A stretch of 64,000 nucleotides of DNA from Terriglobia bacterium (GTDB lineage Bacteria > Acidobacteriota > Terriglobia > Terriglobales > Acidobacteriaceae), in NCBI GenBank assembly GCA_020073665.1, contig JAIQEU010000019.1:1-64000 (forward strand). Reading direction: 5' to 3'. Below the pieces are notes generated by a model. It was not told the origin of the DNA. It did no database searches and saw only the letters and a list, made by a program, of their open reading frames with translations. Of the stretch, positions 8,901-16,238 are shown in pieces (position 1 is the first letter of the stretch; every line of letters starts with the position of its first letter). The position numbers and the translations under genes were made by a program.

Positions 8901-9694
8901 ATCACTGCGTCCCGTTCAGTGACATGGACGCCAACTACTCCAACGGCAGCTCCGTCTATCACGGATTGACCGCCAATTTGCGCAAGCGCTTCGGCGGGCA
9001 CTACGAGTTCCTGGCGTCATACACCTGGTCGCATGCCATCGATGACTCGACCGATTTGCAATCTCCACTGTCGCCGCAGAACAGCTACTTCCCCAGCCTC
9101 GAACGCTCCAACTCGCTGTTCGACCAGCGCCACCGGTTGGTGTTCAGCGGGGTTTACCAGACCGGACACGTATCGGGCGAGGGTTGGTGGAACAAGTTCG
9201 CCAGCAACTGGACATTCGCGCCGATCATCGAAGTCTCTTCGGGGCGGCCGTTCAACATCATCACCGGCAACCCCGACAACTTCCAGTTCTCGCCCTACAA
9301 CGGGCGGCCCCTGGTGGTGCCCGCAAATACACCGACCTCAGCGTGCCAGACCCCGACGGTGGCTTCCCGGTTCTCACCCAGCGGATTCCTCCAGGAGCCC
9401 TGCTTCATCGATGCCCTCTCGTTGCCGGGTCCGGTGACGCTGCAGTCCACAGTGCTCGATGGCAACCTCGGCCGCAATGCCGGATTGAAACCGTGGACCG
9501 TGTTCAACGATCTGCGGGTCTCGCGCCGTTTCAACCTGGGAGAACGCGTCAGCCTGGATGCCAGCGCCGACATTTTCAACATTGCCAACCGCTTCAACGT
9601 GGCCGACGTGAACCAGTTGTGGACCGGCGCTGGCCAAGCCACTTCCTCATACGACCCGCGACAGTTCCAATTTGGCTTGAAAGTGTCGTGGTAA
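5921..9694 (+). CDS. Oar-like TonB-dependent receptor 1
   Basis: A 1257-residue outer-membrane receptor. The ATG at 5921 follows GGGAGAA and begins a signal peptide ending at LGFAQG. Residues about 25-105 form a carboxypeptidase-regulatory-like beta-sandwich (GDLRVTVKDQKGNLVTNATV, then GEYRLVALPPGVYTV). A plug domain follows (VETTRSSTTNTIEQRRIDNLPTNGR region, then FGGQRAR and VNVDGADAVDN). The rest is a long barrel with many Asn/Tyr/Gly strands, ending in the aromatic FQFGLKVSW typical of outer-membrane barrels. The plug motif AAEYGRASGGVVNIVTRSGSNDFHG is typical of the Oar/SusC-like acidobacterial family. Such receptors import large substrates using ExbBD-TonB energy; the substrate here is not readable. 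The gene is followed by a strong terminator. Confidence 0.9.
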   Translation: MTSLRKLVSLAFMVLLLATLGFAQGSATGDLRVTVKDQKGNLVTNATVTARAQAKGLERSVSQNATGEYRLVALPPGVYTVMVTGPGFAKLEAPDQIVTVGQMKDLPMVLSVAGAQEVVTVSSEAELVETTRSSTTNTIEQRRIDNLPTNGRNYINFTLTDSQVLRDNAPNIGAAPTSGLNFGGQRARANLVNVDGADAVDNSTNGIRATVSQEAVQEFQIQTNGYAAEYGRASGGVVNIVTRSGSNDFHGSVYGYLRNRNFQAVNPFSTTSNPAYTRVQAGAAFGGAIKKDKTFYYFSYEITRRHETGFASIGAPGGNFGLVPFDATNIFAPGLAPPGTFTIQVTPTQAAFLSNPPPLPPGVLQQYAFVVGGSSAIALRGSYPAAFGLLVGAPGGLPIPANGSDPLAQFPSSCNPLNTTCNGLPGSFLTLDSQKGNFPVFEGTSLYSLRLDHNISNDNHIMLRGNVSPSTVTGIEVNGQNQTFGQNAYSRTSQQTYRDFAIVGQDTWTIGNNKVNELRFQYARRGLSYFYSNAPGGGDISVNIPGFAFFGREPYSYIRRTEERYQFSDNFSFTAGRHGIKFGGDFNYIPLSAIFTVNYSGVYGFGAVAPIPGLPELSPVQTYGFGTPSTLVQGIGNPNDSFTNKPLGFYLQDAWRVRPNLTLNLGVRYDVEFPPNLAAPTGLALSAYNQLGLQKGIQTDTNNVQPRVGIAWDPKGDGKSVFRASYGIFYDHPLLGLYFLGDASDGSKSGQLLFAGAAPCDGSAVGSPGNLNATNIFQGILGTAGCLPGIEAITGYQQTSADGTPNPQRFDPFFPNSVFNNQNYLNPATFFPLAFQPFGYPQSKNFVYAYSQQINFAFEHDLGNGLSISLAYNFNGGRHINRPINANTTRGDFLLNNWRAAFTDPSSNASAGPLQVGAVIDATHFPCNPTPPSGTPWVSAALMNFFRPSGLNPAIALALLSNPLTAPCVGLAQNILHTLPGFNAACDPTSPTLDHCVPFSDMDANYSNGSSVYHGLTANLRKRFGGHYEFLASYTWSHAIDDSTDLQSPLSPQNSYFPSLERSNSLFDQRHRLVFSGVYQTGHVSGEGWWNKFASNWTFAPIIEVSSGRPFNIITGNPDNFQFSPYNGRPLVVPANTPTSACQTPTVASRFSPSGFLQEPCFIDALSLPGPVTLQSTVLDGNLGRNAGLKPWTVFNDLRVSRRFNLGERVSLDASADIFNIANRFNVADVNQLWTGAGQATSSYDPRQFQFGLKVSW

Positions 9695-9725
9695 CCGCAA
9701 CGCATGTACGCTGAGACGGGAAGAC

Positions 9726-9760
9726 AAGGGGACTGCCACAGAGCAGTCCCCTTGAATTTT
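9726..9760 (+). terminator. Rho-independent terminator after receptor 1
   Basis: A perfect 11-base-pair stem (AAGGGGACTGC / GCAGTCCCCTT, 6-base loop) is followed by GAATTTT. It lies 32 bases beyond the receptor stop codon. Confidence 0.8.
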
Positions 9761-9828
9761 CTGCGGCCCGCTACCGCTTGACAGCGGGAGTACACTTGTA
9801 GCCGCTTCCCCCCAAGGAGCAAAGGCCT

Positions 9829-10206
9829 GTGCCAACTCTGGCCAGACTTGCGTACTGGGAGCTACTCATCTTATTGGGCAGCTTCTTCGGGGTGGTGTTT
9901 TGGCAACTCCTCACCCGCCCGGATGCTTTCAGTGGCCTGCTGCAGGGTGACCGCTACGACGGACCCGACCGCGATCTCGCCACCGTTGACTTCACTGCTG
10001 GCCGCGCCCAGTCACTGGTGTTTACCCTCTCCTTCGCCGTTTATTACCTGATTCAGATTCTGCACAGCTCTTCCGGATTTCCACCCGTTCCCGACGCCAT
10101 GTTGTACGTGCTGGGCGGCAGCCAAGCCACCTACCTGGGCGGCAAGTCGTACGACATCGTCTTGCGGCGGATGCTGGACGATTCCAAGAAAGGACTAGTT
10201 CCATGA
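9829..10206 (+). CDS. Small membrane protein, first of a paralogous tandem pair
   Basis: A 125-residue protein with a GTG start at 9829 preceded by AAGGAGC (9814-9820). A hydrophobic helix spans about residues 8-26; two more lie near 61-77 and 88-105. The C-terminal half reads R-x-Q-S-L-V-F-T, then YYLIQIL, FPPVPDAMLYVLGGS, then TYLGGK. The next gene carries the same spaced pattern (R-x-Q-L-L-I-F-T, FPDLNANILALVGIS, TYAVSK), which suggests duplication of a two-helix module. Its stop overlaps the next gene's ATG (ATGA), so translation is probably coupled. I do not recognise a named family; a membrane location is likely. Confidence 0.8.
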   Translation: MPTLARLAYWELLILLGSFFGVVFWQLLTRPDAFSGLLQGDRYDGPDRDLATVDFTAGRAQSLVFTLSFAVYYLIQILHSSSGFPPVPDAMLYVLGGSQATYLGGKSYDIVLRRMLDDSKKGLVP

Positions 10207-10733
10207 GCAACAACGACAACCACAACGGTCGAGCCAGACTTGGGGGCATCGGGCTATGGTTCCTGGGCGCCTTAGTGGTGCTGGGCGTCTTGATCTACTT
10301 CACCCGCGATTCCGCCGACGCTGCCGAGCGTTACCTGAAGATTGCCGCGGGCTACACTGCGCTGCTGCTGGTGTTTCTCTACGGCGTAATCGTGCTGTAC
10401 GAAATGGTCACGGGAAGCGTGGACGTGGCCGAGTTGATCGGGGAGAGCGGTGGCGGAGCCAGCATGTCGCGCTTCCAGTTGCTGATCTTCACCTTCGTCA
10501 TTGCGCTGGGGATCATCTTCCTGCTGGCCAAAGACGGCAAGTTCCCAGATCTCAATGCCAATATTCTGGCCCTGGTAGGCATCAGCGCGTCGACTTATGC
10601 GGTGAGCAAAGGCATCCAGGCCAGCAACCCGCGTATGCCGCCGAAAGGACACAACGGAGGCGGTGGAGCAAATCCGCCGGCGCCGGCGCCGCAGCCTGGG
10701 CCCCCGGCCGCTCCCGCTGGACCCAACCGCTAG
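10203..10733 (+). CDS. Membrane protein, second of the paralogous pair, with Pro/Gly-rich tail
   Basis: A 176-residue protein translated in ATGA overlap with the gene before. Helices lie at about residues 14-33, 46-66, 97-113 and 120-135. The segment SRFQLLIFTFVIALGIIFLL followed by FPDLNANILALVGISAST and YAVSKG shares its motif order with the preceding protein. The C-terminal 35 residues are Gly/Pro/Ala-rich (PAPAPQPGPPAAPAG) and probably a flexible tail outside the membrane or a docking segment. The third gene (10808) follows after 74 bases on the same strand. The function is not known; the shared module and coupling suggest a hetero-oligomeric membrane unit. Confidence 0.8.
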   Translation: MSNNDNHNGRARLGGIGLWFLGALVVLGVLIYFTRDSADAAERYLKIAAGYTALLLVFLYGVIVLYEMVTGSVDVAELIGESGGGASMSRFQLLIFTFVIALGIIFLLAKDGKFPDLNANILALVGISASTYAVSKGIQASNPRMPPKGHNGGGGANPPAPAPQPGPPAAPAGPNR

Positions 10734-10807
10734 GCCATGCCGAGCCCGGTACTCCGAGTTTGACGGCGCGCTGCTTTCCAGCCTAAGGCGCGCAGGAGGT
10801 TTCGCTT

Positions 10808-11800
10808 ATGACACGGCGCACTCGCCCCACTTCGCCAGCATCTACTAACAATCACGCGTTCGCCCGTCGGGTCGCACCGCTTGCGCCCCTGGCACTTTCG
10901 CTGATCATGCAACCAGGAATCACCGGCAGCACTGCGGCCAAGAAGAACGTGCCTGTAACCGGCGACCTGCAGGTGGCGATCTGCGATCGCGTCGAGGGCT
11001 CGGACGATTGCCACACTCGCTTCCCCACCGGTTGTACCAGTCCGGGCAGCACCTATGACCCGTTCCTGAATCTGCTGAAGAATAAGACGGATTTTCCGGC
11101 CGCGGTAGCGGTGAACTTCGCCACCTCGCTCGATACCTTTACCCAACTGGACCAGCAGTTCCAGAGCAAAGAGAAGCAGATGGGTGAGACGCTCAACGAT
11201 CATAACCACCGCGATTTCGAGACGGTCTTCGGGCAGTTGGGAGAGGGCTCTCTGCAAGGGGCCATCGGTTATCTGGAATACCTGGTGGTGCAGAAAAAGG
11301 CTCCGGGCGACGGCGAGACCTGCAACTGCAAGCTGGGCAACGAAGATGAAGTAGATTTTCACATTGGAATTGGCTTCGATCCGAAGGTTGCTGCTAACGT
11401 GCGAAGCGATCCCAACAGCATCACCCACGCCGACAAGCAGAAGAGCATCATTGTCGAGATGACGCCACACTTCCGCGCCAACTTTCAGCCCGGCTGGACG
11501 CCGGACGCGCTCAACCAAGTCATGGGCCGCAAGGTCAAAGTCGTGGGTCAACTCATGGCGGACAATGACCACAACCTCAAGTCGCAAAATTGCGCGCTGC
11601 CGAATGCCACCAACCTCTGCTGGCGTGCCACCATCTGGGAACTTCACCCGGTGACCAAGTTCCAGGTTTGCATGGCTACGAACAATGACTGCGATGTGAA
11701 CTCTCCGGACTGGGTGGACCTGGGCGGCGCCTCCGACGAAAGCGGCGCCACCACGCCGGTAGCGCCCAAAGCCAAGAAGAAGAAGGCAGCCAACACGTAG
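10808..11800 (+). CDS. Exported protein with a WELHPVT (OB-fold-like) domain
   Basis: A 330-residue protein. The ATG at 10808 follows AGGAGG at 10795-10800. A hydrophobic stretch near residues 24-39 after basic residues suggests an export signal or anchor. The central and C-terminal part contains KVKVVGQLMADNDHNL and WRATIWELHPVTKFQVC; a barrel-like strand pair with this WE-[IL]-HPVT ending recurs in exported bacterial proteins of unknown function. Eight cysteines include CNCKLGNEDE and several in the C-terminal half, consistent with disulfides outside the cytoplasm. The tail is Lys-rich (KAKKKKAANT). It is probably the third gene of the 9829-11800 unit. Domain naming is tentative. Confidence 0.75.
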   Translation: MTRRTRPTSPASTNNHAFARRVAPLAPLALSLIMQPGITGSTAAKKNVPVTGDLQVAICDRVEGSDDCHTRFPTGCTSPGSTYDPFLNLLKNKTDFPAAVAVNFATSLDTFTQLDQQFQSKEKQMGETLNDHNHRDFETVFGQLGEGSLQGAIGYLEYLVVQKKAPGDGETCNCKLGNEDEVDFHIGIGFDPKVAANVRSDPNSITHADKQKSIIVEMTPHFRANFQPGWTPDALNQVMGRKVKVVGQLMADNDHNLKSQNCALPNATNLCWRATIWELHPVTKFQVCMATNNDCDVNSPDWVDLGGASDESGATTPVAPKAKKKKAANT

Positions 11801-11916
11801 AGGTGGTCGCAAGACACAACAGTCAGGCGCTGTCTGGAGCCAATGCATCCTGCTCCTGACTCTCCTGTTACACTTTCTTTTTCCATCCTTGGCGCTTGCC
11901 GGAGTCTGTTCCCGAA

Positions 11917-12585
11917 ATGTCCGAAACTCAGAGCCCCACTCCACGCACCCGCCTGGTGCGCGAACCGCAGCGTGCCGTGTATGACCGGGCGGCGGCTTAC
12001 GAAATTCTCGACGAAGGCTTCATTTGCCACGTGGGCTTTGTTGTAGATGGCCAGCCGTTCGTGATTCCGACTGGGTATGGCCGCGTCGGCGACAATCTCT
12101 ACGTTCACGGCTCCGCCGCCAGCCGCATGCTGCGCAACTTGGATGAAGGCGTCCCGGTCTGCGTGACCGTCACTCTGCTCGATGGTTTGGTGCTGGCGCG
12201 TTCCATCTTTAATCACTCCATGAACTACCGTTCAGTGGTGGTGCTGGGAACAGCCGCGGCGGTGCAAGATCCGGAGGAGAAACTGGCCGCCCTGCGCCAG
12301 CTTTCCGAACACATCCTGCCCGGACGCTGGGTGGAGTCACGCCAACCCAACGAAAAAGAGATCAAGGCTACGCTGGTGATGCGGTTGCCCATTACCGAAT
12401 TCTCGGCGAAGGTTCGTCAAGGCGATCCCATCGACGACGAAGAGGACTACGCGTTTCAGACCTGGGCGGGAGTGATTCCGCTGGAGATGGTGGCGGGGAC
12501 GCCGATCAACGATCCGCGACTGGATCCCAAGACGCCGGTGCCGGGTTACGCGCGGGCTTACTCGCGGAAGAGAGCCCGCAAGTAG
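11917..12585 (+). CDS. Pyridoxamine 5'-phosphate oxidase-family FMN-binding protein
   Basis: A 222-residue cytoplasmic protein with the FMN-binding split-barrel fold. Visible blocks include an N-terminal RGVYD-like stretch (RAVYDRAAAYEILDE), GFICHVGFVVDGQPFVIP, YGRVGDNLYVHGSAASRMLRN and NYRSVVVLGTA. These fit the broad group that includes nimA-type nitroimidazole reductases and heme-utilisation homologues, rather than PdxH, which has a different C-terminal signature. The ATG at 11917 follows GGAG (11901-11904); an in-frame TTG at 11896 would add seven residues. It stands alone, convergent with the GGDEF gene. Substrate is not predictable from sequence. Confidence 0.85.
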   Translation: MSETQSPTPRTRLVREPQRAVYDRAAAYEILDEGFICHVGFVVDGQPFVIPTGYGRVGDNLYVHGSAASRMLRNLDEGVPVCVTVTLLDGLVLARSIFNHSMNYRSVVVLGTAAAVQDPEEKLAALRQLSEHILPGRWVESRQPNEKEIKATLVMRLPITEFSAKVRQGDPIDDEEDYAFQTWAGVIPLEMVAGTPINDPRLDPKTPVPGYARAYSRKRARK

Positions 12586-12666
12586 GATTGCGCTAAAGGC
12601 CGGTTTCGAGTTAAGAAAGGTGAATTGACCGGTTGCTGGCGGGACGCTGGCGCTACGAAAGGCGCA

Positions 12667-13698
12667 CTACACCGACGCTGCCGGGGTTACCGGCCCCGGG
12701 GTCCGCACTTCCTGCAGAAGGCCGCTTTCTGCCAGCGCTTCCAGGCGGAGGTGCTTGGAACTGTTGACGGGTAATTCTCCGTCTCCGGGCAGGATTCCGA
12801 TCGCTTGGTTTCTGCCGCCCTGCTTGGCCAGGTACAAACCGCGGCTGGCCAGCCCCAGGATTTCTTCCACCGACGCTTCAGCCACGAACGGCGGCACCCA
12901 GGGGTACGGCGCCCAGCCCACGGAACAAGTGCAGTGGATGGTGCGGCCTTCACCCATATCGAACGGGGTCTTGCCAACCGCCGCAAGAAGTTTCTCAGCC
13001 ATGCGGGGAGCCTCTGCCCGCTCGGCGGAACGGCAAACGACCAGGAATGCCTCGCCACTCCAACGAATCAGGAAATCAGATTTTCTCACCACCCCGTCCA
13101 GGCGCTGGGCGACCGCGATCAGCAGCTGATCTCCGGCCTTGGGGCCGTACTCGTCGTTGACTTGCTTGAAGCGGTCCATATCGATGAGATAGAAAATCAG
13201 GTCGCGATGATCGCGGCTGTAGTTCTTGGAAGCCACGCTGTAGGCGCGGATGGCCTGGCTGGCGTCGGCAGGAATCGTGGTGTGGAAGAACTGGCGGCTG
13301 CGCACCCCAGTCAGCGGATCGGTGAGCGAGACTTCCTGCAGTTCGAGATTCGCCTGCGCCAGTTCGGTGCTGCGAGCCGCTACCGCCGCCTCCAGTCGCT
13401 CCCGCTCTTTCCGGGCGCGAAACCGCATTACTCCCCACACCAGCAGCAGAAGCAGGCAGCCGCCGACAATCTCTACCCAGCGGTGTTCCCCCCAGGGGGC
13501 CTCGGGCAGCGACACCGGGACTGCACCCGCTCCGAAGCGTTGGCCGAAGTGTTCAATGGCGTACCGAGGATGAAAGGGCGAAGCCAGGTTCTGGGCCAAG
13601 CCCGGCAGGGCCACGCTAACTAGAAGGAAGGCAACGCCGGCACTCCACACCGCAAGATCAATGCACGAGAGGAGTCTGCGTAATAAAAGACGAAGCAC
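12667..13698 (-). CDS. Membrane GGDEF-domain protein with degenerate catalytic site
   Basis: A 343-residue inner-membrane protein. Two helices (about residues 10-35 and 76-92) enclose a short periplasmic segment, and a coiled coil (ERLEAAVAARSTELAQANLEL) links to the GGDEF domain (about 124-300; SLTDPLTGVRSR start). The active-site loop reads S-G-E-A-F instead of G-G-D/E-E-F, so the catalytic glutamate is replaced by alanine. The RxxD inhibitory site (RKSD, five residues before the loop) is kept. It is thus more likely a c-di-GMP-binding receptor than a cyclase; this is inference. A C-terminal 35-residue tail has no known motif. Confidence 0.85.
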   Translation of the reverse strand: MLRLLLRRLLSCIDLAVWSAGVAFLLVSVALPGLAQNLASPFHPRYAIEHFGQRFGAGAVPVSLPEAPWGEHRWVEIVGGCLLLLLVWGVMRFRARKERERLEAAVAARSTELAQANLELQEVSLTDPLTGVRSRQFFHTTIPADASQAIRAYSVASKNYSRDHRDLIFYLIDMDRFKQVNDEYGPKAGDQLLIAVAQRLDGVVRKSDFLIRWSGEAFLVVCRSAERAEAPRMAEKLLAAVGKTPFDMGEGRTIHCTCSVGWAPYPWVPPFVAEASVEEILGLASRGLYLAKQGGRNQAIGILPGDGELPVNSSKHLRLEALAESGLLQEVRTPGPVTPAASV

Positions 13699-14127
13699 GG
13701 TGCCATTTTATCTGTACAGGTGAGTTGTGTCTGTGTGGTCAGAACACGGGTTGGTAACAATTCGCCAGTTGACCGGCCGGCATCCCCTTCATGGCGCTAC
13801 CGCAACTTGCTTGTTTAGTGAGGCCTTGAGTAATCGAGGGCAAACAAATCAGTGGAGAGCGGGAAGTGCAGGCCTTCCGCCCGGAGCGTCGAACCGGTCA
13901 GCGGCAGTTTCGGAGACTGCCAAATTCTTTACCCTCGTGGGGCCGTGCCAAGCTCGTTTGGCGAATCGATTTTGGGGCCGCATACCTCCCTGGGCTCGGT
14001 GTGCAAATCCTTGCGCAGCCATAGTTTACCCATGTGACGGCCATCACACCCGGAGGTGCTAGTGGTCACCGCTGGAACCCCTTGGGAGGCCGACACTGGG
14101 AGTAGAGGAAATGCTGGAGGTGCGGTC
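13699..14127. other. Leader region of the 2-oxoacid oxidoreductase operon
   Basis: 429 bases without an accepted gene. It holds two consecutive hairpins, 13862-13878 (GGAAG / CTTCC) and 13903-13921 (GGCAGT, loop TTCGGAG, ACTGCC), and a perfect CRP-type palindrome at 14033-14048. The GGAGG at 14116-14120 serves the gene at 14128. The open frame over 13727-14062 shows no protein-like pattern. A weak resemblance of 13843-13920 to a GEMM (c-di-GMP) riboswitch is not good enough to call. Confidence 0.5.
14033..14048. promoter_or_regulatory. Perfect CRP-type operator TGTGA-N6-TCACA
   Basis: The 16 bases TGTGACGGCCATCACA match the CRP consensus in all ten defined positions. They lie 80 bases upstream of the first gene (14128) of the RsbRD/CoA-transferase/2-oxoacid oxidoreductase cluster. 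The neighbouring divergent GGDEF gene starts 335 bases away, so the cluster is the likelier target. About 0.06 exact matches are expected in 64 kb of uniform random sequence. Confidence 0.65.
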
Positions 14128-14604
14128 ATGATGCTGGCCTATCGACTCGTCCGCCTAATCGAGACCCACTCCGACGCTTTGGCCAGCGGCCTCCTCGCCA
14201 AGGTGCAGAGTTCGGAGTGCACTCTGGGCTACCACAACGTCCCCCCCGAAGAGCTGAAGCAGCGGGTGTACGAAATTTATCGCCACCTGGGGGATTGGCT
14301 TTTAGGCAAGAGCGAGTTTGATATAGAGACCCGCTACCTGGAGATCGGGGCACGCCGGGCGCAGCAGCAGGTACCGCTCAGCCAACTCGCCATGACCATC
14401 ATCTTCACCAAAGAAAACCTGTGGGAGTTCCTGAAGAAAGAGTCGGTGCTCGATCGCCCGGTGGAAGTGTTTGGCGAACTGGAGATGCTGCAGCTGCTGG
14501 ACAAGTTTTTTGACTCCGCCATTTATTATGCGGCGGTGGGTTACGAGCGCGCTGCTTGCGTGCTCAGCGCGCCGCAAGCCAGCGGAGCCGCCACCACGAA
14601 ATAA
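14128..14604 (+). CDS. RsbRD-like N-terminal domain protein
   Basis: A 158-residue all-helical protein resembling the RsbRD N-terminal sensor domain (LVRLIETHSDALASGLLAKVQ, later VPLSQLAMTIIFTKENLWEFLKKE). In RsbR-type proteins this domain precedes a STAS domain in stressosomes; here the STAS part is absent, so it is a stand-alone sensor domain. The ATG at 14128 (followed by a second ATG at 14131) has GGAGG eight bases upstream. It lies 18 bases before the CoA transferase and is almost certainly the first gene of that operon. A regulatory role for 2-oxoacid metabolism is inferred from position only. Confidence 0.75.
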   Translation: MMLAYRLVRLIETHSDALASGLLAKVQSSECTLGYHNVPPEELKQRVYEIYRHLGDWLLGKSEFDIETRYLEIGARRAQQQVPLSQLAMTIIFTKENLWEFLKKESVLDRPVEVFGELEMLQLLDKFFDSAIYYAAVGYERAACVLSAPQASGAATTK

Positions 14605-14622
14605 GGAAAGAGGGAGCTCGCG

Positions 14623-15954
14623 ATGTCGTGGGAAATTGAGTACAAGAAAAAACTGAGAACCCCGGATGAAGCCTTGCGCAGCGTGCAGTCGGGCATGCGG
14701 GTATACATCCAGCCGGGCTGCGCCGAGCCAGAGACCCTGGTGGAAGCGCTGATGCGGCGCGGTCCGGCGGTCCAGGACGTGGAAATCGTCCACATGATGA
14801 CGTTCGGCGCCGCGCCCTACGTGTCCCCGGAGATGGCGGGACACTTCCGCCACAACGCGGTATTCATCGGCGCCAACGTCCGCGACGCCATCAACGACGG
14901 CCGCGCGGATTACACCCCGATCTACCTCAGTGAGATCGAGGGGCTGTTTGAAAGTGGGGCGATGCCGATTGACGTCGCGCTGATCGAAGTATCTCCGCCC
15001 GACTCGCACGGCTACTGCAGCTTCGGCGTAGGCGTGGATACCACGTTGACCGCGGCCAAGTGCGCGCACTTCGTGGTGGCGCAAGTGAATGACCAGATGC
15101 CGCGGACTTATGGCGACAGCTTCATTCATGTGAACGACATCGATGCCGTGGTCGAGTCTTCACGGCCGCTGTGCGCGATGAAGCGGCCGGCCATCACCGA
15201 TTTGCATGTGGCCATCGCGCGCAATGTGGCCAGCTTGATCGAGGACGGGAGCGTGCTGCAAACCGGCATCGGCGGCATCCCGGACGCAGTATTGCCGTTT
15301 CTCATGGACCGCAAGGACCTGGGCATTCACAGCGAGTTGGTTTCCGATGGAGCCATCTCATTAATTGAAGCCGGGGTGGTAACCGGCGCGCGTAAGAATT
15401 TCAAGCCGCGCAAGATCATCCTGGGCTTCGCCCTGGGCAGCAAGCGGCTGTTCGAGTTCGTGGACAACAATCCGATCTTCGAATTCCACCCCACTTCCTA
15501 CACCAACGATCCCGCATTGATCGCCCGCAACGACAAGATGGTGGCCATCAACTCGGCCTTGCAGATCGACTTGACCGGGCAGGTCTGCTCGGACTCGATC
15601 GGCAACCAGTTCTACAGCGGCATCGGCGGCCAGGTGGACTTCCTGCGCGGAGCCTCGCGCTCGAAGGGCGGGAAGCCCATCATCGCGATTTCCTCGACCG
15701 CCAAAGACGGCGCCATCTCGCGCATCGTTCCCATGCTCAGTCCAGGGGCTGGGGTGGTGACGTCGCGCGGGCTGATCCGCTACGTAGTGACCGAGTATGG
15801 CGTGGCCTACCTGTTCGGCAAGTCCATTCGGGAGCGGGCCAAGGCCTTGATCGAGATTGCACACCCTAAGTTCAAAGACGAACTCTACGCATACTGCGAA
15901 GAGACCAAGTGGCTGCAGCGTCCGCTCGCCGCACAGACGGCGGTAACGAGGTGA
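14623..15954 (+). CDS. Acetyl-CoA hydrolase/4-hydroxybutyrate-type CoA transferase
   Basis: A 443-residue class I CoA transferase. It moves CoA between an acyl-CoA and acetate or another acid through a glutamyl-CoA intermediate. The catalytic glutamate is Glu238 in [10 protein letters not shown], as in butyrate/4-hydroxybutyrate CoA transferases; the glycine-rich GIGGIPDAV loop and [13 protein letters not shown] block are both present. AAGGA lies upstream of the ATG at 14623. It is followed within two bases by the ferredoxin gene. With the oxidoreductase downstream it could convert acyl-CoA from 2-oxoacid oxidation to free acid while saving the thioester energy. Exact substrate pair is not decidable from sequence. 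Confidence 0.9.
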   Translation: MSWEIEYKKKLRTPDEALRSVQSGMRVYIQPGCAEPETLVEALMRRGPAVQDVEIVHMMTFGAAPYVSPEMAGHFRHNAVFIGANVRDAINDGRADYTPIYLSEIEGLFESGAMPIDVALIEVSPPDSHGYCSFGVGVDTTLTAAKCAHFVVAQVNDQMPRTYGDSFIHVNDIDAVVESSRPLCAMKRPAITDLHVAIARNVASLIEDGSVLQTGIGGIPDAVLPFLMDRKDLGIHSELVSDGAISLIEAGVVTGARKNFKPRKIILGFALGSKRLFEFVDNNPIFEFHPTSYTNDPALIARNDKMVAINSALQIDLTGQVCSDSIGNQFYSGIGGQVDFLRGASRSKGGKPIIAISSTAKDGAISRIVPMLSPGAGVVTSRGLIRYVVTEYGVAYLFGKSIRERAKALIEIAHPKFKDELYAYCEETKWLQRPLAAQTAVTR

Positions 15955-15956
15955 TT

Positions 15957-16238
15957 ATGGCAGGCCAAGCACGCGGTAAGGTGACCATCGATGTGGAAGA
16001 GTGCAAGGGATGCGGGCTGTGCGTGGAATCCTGCCCGCCCAAATGCCTGGAGCTGGCGGAGGAGTTGAGCGCCTACGGCGTACACCCGGCGCGTTATACC
16101 GGACACGACTGCACCGGCTGCGGCATCTGCTTCTACTGCTGTCCCGAGCCCGGCGCTATCACCGTGTACCGGCGGATCGCGCCGCCGAAAGCGGCAGTGG
16201 CCGCGCCCCAAGGAGACGAACATGCGGCAACTCTGTAA
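15957..16238 (+). CDS. 2[4Fe-4S] ferredoxin, delta subunit of 2-oxoacid:ferredoxin oxidoreductase
   Basis: A 93-residue ferredoxin with two CxxCxxCxxxC-type clusters: [15 protein letters not shown] near residues 14-28 and [15 protein letters not shown] near 45-60. It passes electrons from the thiamine-diphosphate site to the external acceptor. The ATG at 15957 is two bases after the CoA transferase stop; the upstream in-frame start at 15909 lies inside that gene and is rejected. Its 3' end overlaps the alpha subunit by 17 bases. Its place just before the alpha and beta genes fits the delta subunit of KorDABC/VorDABC-type enzymes. Confidence 0.9.
   Translation: MAGQARGKVTIDVEECKGCGLCVESCPPKCLELAEELSAYGVHPARYTGHDCTGCGICFYCCPEPGAITVYRRIAPPKAAVAAPQGDEHAATL

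Noticed and set aside
13843-13920. Possible GEMM (c-di-GMP) riboswitch
   Set aside because: Only the GGGCAAAC stretch resembles the family; conserved core positions and helices do not line up.
13903-13921. Anticodon-arm-like hairpin (loop TTCGGAG, would read CGG for proline)
   Set aside because: No acceptor stem, D arm or T arm around it, and no TTCGAATC motif.
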